A DNA stretch of 9,845 nucleotides. Origin: an uncultured Faecalibacterium sp. (lineage in GTDB: Bacteria; Bacillota; Clostridia; Oscillospirales; Ruminococcaceae). Numbering within the stretch: position 1 is the stretch's first letter; each line of letters begins with the position of its first letter. A program made the translations under genes and the position numbers. Under the pieces are notes generated by a model that made no database searches, had not been told where the DNA came from, and worked only from the letters and a program-made list of their open reading frames with translations. Of this stretch, positions 5,393 to 9,845 are shown one piece after another. The stretch is taken from NCBI GenBank assembly GCA_937915335.1, contig CALDLZ010000032.1:1-9845 (forward strand), given 5' to 3'.

Positions 5393-5440
5393 GTTTGGCG
5401 GCAAAGGGTCATTTGGGAGTATACACAAAGGAGGATCACT

Positions 5441-8269
5441 ATGAAAAAGCGGTTGGTCAGTCTCTTACTGGCGTTCAGTATGATGCTGACTTTTTTGCCG
5501 GCAATTCCTATATCAGCAGCAGCTGGTCAGAACACAACCACAATAGTGACAATTGACGGATGCACATATACATTAGATGAAGCCACTCACAAGGCCACAG
5601 TAACGCATTATGCTCCAACAAGAAATTCTTCCAGCTCAAAGAGGGCATTTGAGATTCTCTCTAAAGTTACGAAAGAGGGAGATTCCACCCCTTATACCGT
5701 AACAGCAATTGGGAAGAATGCCTTTGCTAACGTTGAATCAAATACTGCATATGACGTAAATGATATCTTGACTGGAATTACAATTCCCGATACTATTACA
5801 GAAATTGGTGAATATGCGTTCTGGGGTTGTCAGGGACTAACCAAAATCCAAATCCCCGCTTCGGTCAAAACAATTGGAAACTATGCTTTTTACAATTGCA
5901 CCAATTTGCAGAAGATCGTATTCCCGGAAGGTGTCACCCAAATTGGAGTATCTGTAGTAGGTTATAACACCAAATATACAAGTTTCCTGACTGAAGTTGT
6001 AGTTCCCAGTACAATAGATAACTCAGGCAATAATAGCGGCATGGATACTTCTTTTTCAGGCGCTTCCTTAACGACTGTCACCTTAACATCGGGGTTAGAA
6101 ATAATTGATTCGCGTGCTTTCAAGAACTGTAAAAACCTGAAGCAAATCAATATTCCAGCGAGTGTAAAGCAAATCCGTGATAATGCATTTAACGGTTCCG
6201 GTCTGGAATCCCTTGATTTTAAAGGCTCAAGCGAAATTTCCAGCTTTGCTTTTAAAAACTGCGAGAGCCTTAAAGATGTAACTGTCGAGTGCCGGTGGCT
6301 TGGTACGTCTGCATTTGAAGGATGTGCGGTGCTGACCAAAGTAGTTCTGTCTAGCAATGTTAAAACCATTCAAAACAATGCATTCAGGGATTGCACTAAT
6401 CTATCTGATGTAAAGTACAATGGTTACAAAAATGATTGGGATGCTGTTTGGACGAACTACTCCTCTAGTAAATCTGGCAATGAAACGCTGATTGACAAGG
6501 CGCAGTACCTTTGTGACATCAATTTTGATTTGAATGGCGGTACGATAAACGGCAGTGATGCAATTGCCAAACAGACTGTTTACAGCAAGGAAAAACTGAG
6601 CGAAGCAAATTGCTATGATAGCAAGCAGAATGATAAAGCATTTGTGATTCCTGCTGACCCGGTAAGAGAAGGCTGCACCTTTACTGGATGGTATAAAGAA
6701 GGCGAATCGACCCCTGTTACAAGCCTTGCTGAATATGCCGCCGATGACAATGTAACCTTTACCGCCGGTTGGGCAAAAACTTACAAGGTAACGTTTGATG
6801 GCAATGCAAATGGTGATACCGTAACCGGAATACCGGATGAACAGGTAGTCAATGAAAACGCCAATGCAACCAGCCCCAATACAGAACCACAGCGTATTGG
6901 CTATGATTTTGATGGCTGGTATGCCACTGCGGATGGCAACAGGAAATACACGTTTACGGAAGCCGTAAACGCAGACACTACCCTGTATGCCCATTGGAAG
7001 GCACACAACTATAACGTGACGCTGGATAATGATGGAAACAAGGAAACGAATCCGTACGATTATGGTGCCACTGTAACCGTTCCCACCCCCGCAAAAAAGA
7101 GTGGTTACAACTTTAATAGCTGGGATGTAACTGTACCCGAAGGTAAGACTGCACCGGCATTGAATGGCCCGGATGCAGACGGCAAGTACAGCTTTACGAT
7201 GCCGGACAACGAAGTGACTCTGACCGCAAAATGGACGCAGAAGGATGTAATTGACCCGGATGTTGACCTGAAATTTGACCCGGCGACTGGGGAAGTGACA
7301 TCGAATAACCCGAATGTCAAGGATAGCGATATTGTGAACAAGAAGGTTTACGATGAAAACGGAAATGAGGTTCCAAGTGACAAGCTGAATGAGAAAGGAT
7401 TGCCCACCGAACCGGGTGATTACATCATTAAAGTAGATGTCAAGGAAACCGATGCGACTGCTCCCGCTGACCAAATTACCGGTAATCAACCTCAATGGAA
7501 ATATAATGTTCCTAAGAAGGAAAAACCGAGTGATAACACGGATAAAGACAACCACGGCAAGGATGACCCCACACCCAAGCGTAAGCTGGATGTCGCCGAT
7601 GGCACCATTACCAAGGTCGTGGACAAGGATGGTAAGGATATCACCGACACCATCACCAAAGATGCCGACGGCAAGTATGAAATTCCCACAGGTGCTACTG
7701 TGACCATCACCGCCAAGGATGCCCCCGAAGGCATGAAATTTGGCGAGTGGACGATCAGTGATAAAAACCTGCTGGGCGACCCCGATGTTCCCTACACGGA
7801 GAAAGACCTGACCTTTACCATGCCGGATAATAAGGATGGCGTGAGTGTCAGTGTGGTCTATCTGGAAGAGAGCATTGGCGAAGAGCCCAACTTGCTCGAA
7901 AAGGGTGCTGTTGCTGGCACAGTCATCGTCGGCAGTGCAGCTCTGCTCTATCAGAGCCACATGCTGGGCACTGAGCTGTACCTGCGCTACCTGCTGCCCC
8001 ACGGGGCCATTATCCCGCAGAACCGTGCGGAACTGGCCGTCCTGCTGTGGCAGGATGCCGGGAACCCTGAACCGGTAAGCACTGCCCTTTACAGCGATAT
8101 CAGCGATGAGGACAGTGCCATCCAGCAGGCCGCCCGCTGGGCCGTGGAAAACGACCTGCTTGAGCTGTTGGACGAGGGTGAACACGCCGACCACTTCGAC
8201 CCGTTTGTGCCCGTAACTTTCACGGATTCTATCCACGCATGGAAAAAGGCACAGGAGTTGAAGAAATAA
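5441..8269 (+). CDS. Large secreted surface protein: BspA-type LRRs, InlB-type repeats, SLH-like C-terminus
   Basis: A 942-residue probable adhesin. ATG at 5441 follows AGGAGG by six bases. Residues 1-27 are a Sec signal peptide. Residues about 88-330 hold BspA-type (LRR_5) repeats, seen as recurring IPASVKTIGNYAFYNCTNL-like units, for example at 115-137, 138-160, 216-238, 239-261 and 286-325. Three InlB/Flg_new-type repeats follow at about 358-445, 447-520 and 523-600, with the typical Gly-Trp-Tyr and ThrLeuTyrAlaHisTrp-like ends. A further beta domain (605-690), a charged Lys/Asp/Pro linker (690-716) and a divergent repeat (716-808) lead to a hydrophobic segment (821-838) and a single SLH-like module (843-942, with RAELAVLLWQDAG, YSDI, ARWAVENDLL). 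There is no LPXTG motif, so anchoring would rely on the hydrophobic segment and SLH-like end. BspA-type proteins commonly bind host or bacterial surfaces; the ligand here is unknown. Confidence 0.93.
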   Translation: MKKRLVSLLLAFSMMLTFLPAIPISAAAGQNTTTIVTIDGCTYTLDEATHKATVTHYAPTRNSSSSKRAFEILSKVTKEGDSTPYTVTAIGKNAFANVESNTAYDVNDILTGITIPDTITEIGEYAFWGCQGLTKIQIPASVKTIGNYAFYNCTNLQKIVFPEGVTQIGVSVVGYNTKYTSFLTEVVVPSTIDNSGNNSGMDTSFSGASLTTVTLTSGLEIIDSRAFKNCKNLKQINIPASVKQIRDNAFNGSGLESLDFKGSSEISSFAFKNCESLKDVTVECRWLGTSAFEGCAVLTKVVLSSNVKTIQNNAFRDCTNLSDVKYNGYKNDWDAVWTNYSSSKSGNETLIDKAQYLCDINFDLNGGTINGSDAIAKQTVYSKEKLSEANCYDSKQNDKAFVIPADPVREGCTFTGWYKEGESTPVTSLAEYAADDNVTFTAGWAKTYKVTFDGNANGDTVTGIPDEQVVNENANATSPNTEPQRIGYDFDGWYATADGNRKYTFTEAVNADTTLYAHWKAHNYNVTLDNDGNKETNPYDYGATVTVPTPAKKSGYNFNSWDVTVPEGKTAPALNGPDADGKYSFTMPDNEVTLTAKWTQKDVIDPDVDLKFDPATGEVTSNNPNVKDSDIVNKKVYDENGNEVPSDKLNEKGLPTEPGDYIIKVDVKETDATAPADQITGNQPQWKYNVPKKEKPSDNTDKDNHGKDDPTPKRKLDVADGTITKVVDKDGKDITDTITKDADGKYEIPTGATVTITAKDAPEGMKFGEWTISDKNLLGDPDVPYTEKDLTFTMPDNKDGVSVSVVYLEESIGEEPNLLEKGAVAGTVIVGSAALLYQSHMLGTELYLRYLLPHGAIIPQNRAELAVLLWQDAGNPEPVSTALYSDISDEDSAIQQAARWAVENDLLELLDEGEHADHFDPFVPVTFTDSIHAWKKAQELKK

Positions 8270-8297
8270 CTTAACCATTCCCTGAATATTCCCAATA

Positions 8298-8346
8298 AAC
8301 CGCAGGAGCGCCTCATCCGTATGGATGGGGCGTTTCTGCGGTTTTT
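8298..8346 (+). terminator. Intrinsic terminator after the surface-protein gene
   Basis: AACCGCAG (8298-8305) pairs with CTGCGGTT (8336-8343), and the helix continues inward to TCC (8316-8318) with GGA (8323-8325) through several G-U pairs, giving about 21 continuous pairs around the loop GTAT. TTTTT follows. It isolates the surface-protein unit from the transporter gene downstream. Confidence 0.92.
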
Positions 8347-8348
8347 CG

Positions 8349-8377
8349 TTGAAATCCGGCCGATTTTATGGTATAGT
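8349..8377 (+). promoter_or_regulatory. Sigma-A promoter of the MATE transporter gene
   Basis: TTGAAA (8349-8354) and TATAGT (8372-8377) are separated by 17 bases. The start is expected near 8384, inside the inverted repeat described next, leaving a leader of about 50 nt before ATG at 8432. Confidence 0.8.
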
Positions 8378-8380
8378 AAT

Positions 8381-8397
8381 AAACGTTTTTAACGTTT
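8381..8397. promoter_or_regulatory. Candidate operator: 7-3-7 inverted repeat at the MATE start site
   Basis: AAACGTT (8381-8387), a 3-base spacer, and AACGTTT (8391-8397) form a perfect dyad three bases beyond the -10 box, covering the predicted transcription start. Position and symmetry suit a repressor site. No regulator gene is visible in the window, so the binder is unknown. Confidence 0.45.
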
Positions 8398-8431
8398 TAT
8401 CAATTGGCTATCCCGGTTGAGAGGAATTTCC

Positions 8432-9733
8432 ATGAACCTGAGCAAACAGTTTTTCAAGTATGTGTCGCAGAACATTTTCGGTCTGATCGGCACCTCGTGC
8501 TATATTCTTGCGGACACCTATTTTATCGCACAGGCGGCGGGTACTGACGGCGTGACACTGCTGAATCTCTGCCTGCCAATGTACAATTTCATCTTTGCGT
8601 TCGGCTCCATGATCGGCCTGGGCGCTGCCACCCGGTACGCCATCCTGCGGGCACAGGGCGACGAGAAAGCACAGCGGTACTTTTCCAACGCCATTTTCTG
8701 TTCCTGTCTGATCGCCATCCCGTTCATACTGGCGGGCGCGTTCTACCCGGGTGCCCTGCTGCGGATGATGGGCGGCGATGCAGGCATCGTGGCGCTGGGC
8801 CTGAACTACACCCGCATCTTCCTGCTGTTCACCCCCTTCTTCATGTGCAACTACATCGTGTCGGCCTTCGTCCGCAACGATGGCGACCCGTCCCTTGCCA
8901 TGGTGGCGACCCTGAGCGGCAGCTTATTTAATGTAGTGTTTGACTACATCTTCATCTTCCCCATGGGGTTGGGTCTGCCCGGCGCGGCACTGGCGACCGC
9001 CATCTCCCCCATCGTCAGTATTGCCATCTGCAGCCGCCACTTCTTCAAAAAGAGCAACACTGTCACCTTCGTCAGGCAGGTACCTTCGGCCCGGCTGCTG
9101 GCGCAGAGCTGTCAGCTGGGCATCTCGGGCTTTGTGGGCGAGCTTTCCTCCGCCGTGACGACCACGGTGTTCAACTTCCTGCTGCTCCGTCTGGCTGGCA
9201 ACGTGGGCGTTGCCGCCTATGGCGTGGTGGCAAACTTTGCACTGGTAGCAACGGCCATCTTCAACGGCGTGGCGCAGGGTGCCCAGCCGCTGATCAGCCA
9301 GTGCTACGGCAAAAACGAGATGGCCGGGGCAAGGAAGCTGCTCTTCCTGGGCTGCGGCACCGCACTGGCACTGGCGGCTCTGCTGTACAGCGCCGTGTTC
9401 GGCTTTACCGACACCTTTGTTGCCATCTTCAACAGTGAAAACTCCGCTCTGATGGCCGAATATGCCCACAGCGGAATGCGCATCTACTTCCTGGGCTACT
9501 TCTTTGCAGGCTGCAATATTGTTGCGGCAGGCTATCTGGGTGCGGTCAACCGCCCCACCGAGGCCACCATCACCTCGGTCAGCCGCGGCGTGGCGGCCAT
9601 CGTTGCCTGCTCGCTGATCCTGAGCGCACTGTTCGGCATGAACGGCGTGTGGGCCGCCTTCCCCGCTTCTGAAGCCATCACGCTGGCGCTGACCATATTC
9701 TTGCTCAAACACAAGCGGCGGGTCTATGCCTGA
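8432..9733 (+). CDS. MATE-family multidrug/organic-cation efflux transporter
   Basis: A 433-residue integral membrane protein with the usual MATE length and about 12 membrane helices in two homologous halves. Typical features are the N-terminal stretch with DTYFIAQAAGTDGVTLLNL (about 27-45) followed by GLGAATRYAI near 69-78, and the matching second-half motif with VAAYGVVANF and GVAQGAQPLISQCYG (about 262-295). Such proteins export drugs, metabolites or cations using a sodium or proton gradient at the cytoplasmic membrane. The start is ATG at 8432, with AGAGG about eight bases upstream; an in-frame TTG at 8417 is less likely. It has its own promoter and a dyad at the start site. The next gene begins 16 bases after its stop, so the two probably share a transcript. 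The substrate cannot be predicted. Confidence 0.93.
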   Translation: MNLSKQFFKYVSQNIFGLIGTSCYILADTYFIAQAAGTDGVTLLNLCLPMYNFIFAFGSMIGLGAATRYAILRAQGDEKAQRYFSNAIFCSCLIAIPFILAGAFYPGALLRMMGGDAGIVALGLNYTRIFLLFTPFFMCNYIVSAFVRNDGDPSLAMVATLSGSLFNVVFDYIFIFPMGLGLPGAALATAISPIVSIAICSRHFFKKSNTVTFVRQVPSARLLAQSCQLGISGFVGELSSAVTTTVFNFLLLRLAGNVGVAAYGVVANFALVATAIFNGVAQGAQPLISQCYGKNEMAGARKLLFLGCGTALALAALLYSAVFGFTDTFVAIFNSENSALMAEYAHSGMRIYFLGYFFAGCNIVAAGYLGAVNRPTEATITSVSRGVAAIVACSLILSALFGMNGVWAAFPASEAITLALTIFLLKHKRRVYA

Positions 9734-9749
9734 GAATGGGAGCAATGTT

Positions 9750-9845
9750 ATGGACAAGTATTATACCGCCAATATTTTCCTGATCGTCATTGCAATGGCG
9801 ATTATGATGGCGGCAGTCAATTTTAACGTCGTACTGGACCGGATG
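9750..9845 (+). CDS. Start of a membrane protein gene, truncated by the window edge
   Basis: An open frame from ATG 9750 runs to the last base (32 codons). GGGAG lies seven bases before the start. The residues are a short polar lead (MDKYYTAN) followed by a hydrophobic helix with IFLIVIAMAIMMAA, then a polar stretch ending LDRM. This is a signal-anchor-like start seen in many sensor or regulatory membrane proteins, but nothing identifies the family. It follows the MATE gene by 16 bases and is probably cotranscribed. Confidence 0.65.
   Translation, partial: MDKYYTANIFLIVIAMAIMMAAVNFNVVLDRM

Noticed and set aside
5317..5556. 79-codon plus-strand frame spanning the leader terminator and the start of the surface-protein gene
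   Set aside because: It reads through a strong terminator and overlaps the signal-peptide codons out of frame, with no ribosome site.
5441..8269. CRISPR or tandem DNA repeat array suggested by the repetitive surface-protein gene
   Set aside because: The repeats are visible only at the protein level (LRR and InlB-type units) with diverged DNA. There are no regularly spaced identical direct repeats.
6401..8278. A 625-codon minus-strand frame opposite the surface-protein gene
   Set aside because: It mirrors the repeat-coding strand, has low-complexity Val/Ile-rich content and no ribosome site. The plus-strand protein has a signal peptide, repeats, a promoter and a riboswitch.
8924..9757. Minus-strand frame of 277 codons opposite the MATE gene
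   Set aside because: Antisense shadow of a recognisable transporter; its translation is Gly/His/Gln-rich with no motif, and it runs past the MATE stop codon.

Overview
The window looks like chromosome from a gut Clostridia bacterium close to Faecalibacterium, Gemmiger or Subdoligranulum. This is inferred from the GC-rich genes with AGGAGG-type ribosome binding sites, the Ser/Ala-rich lipoprotein linker, consensus sigma-A promoters, and a large surface protein with a C-terminal S-layer-homology-like module. No rRNA or tRNA gene is visible, so the taxonomic call rests on style only.

Layout, left to right. (1) 20-2647, minus strand: a complete polar amino-acid ABC importer in the order lipoprotein binding protein, permease, ATPase. 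It has a consensus promoter, an intrinsic terminator between the binding-protein gene and the permease/ATPase pair, and a final terminator. (2) 2648-3592: a divergent intergenic region, then a secreted 205-residue protein of unknown function with two CxxC pairs, under its own consensus promoter and ending at a bidirectional terminator. (3) 3595-4850, minus strand: a split ThrE-type exporter of two overlapping genes. (4) 4943-5440: a dense regulatory region. It holds a minus-strand promoter that fires through about 100 nt into an intrinsic terminator (a small RNA or an attenuated leader of the exporter). It also holds a plus-strand promoter whose spacer carries 15 consecutive A, a cyclic-di-GMP class I (GEMM-I) riboswitch, and a strong leader terminator. 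(5) 5441-8269: a 942-residue secreted protein with BspA-type leucine-rich repeats, InlB/Flg_new-type repeats, one hydrophobic segment and an SLH-like end. Its first 2.4 kb is clearly more AT-rich than its 3' end and its neighbours. (6) 8298-9845: a strong terminator, then a MATE-family transporter with its own promoter and an inverted repeat at the expected start site, followed by the start of a membrane-protein gene cut by the window edge.

The most interesting unit is 5154-8269. A probable surface adhesin appears to be controlled at two levels before translation: a slippage-prone homopolymer between the -35 and -10 boxes (phase-variable initiation) and a c-di-GMP aptamer followed by a terminator (second-messenger control of elongation). 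The other genes are ordinary transport functions.
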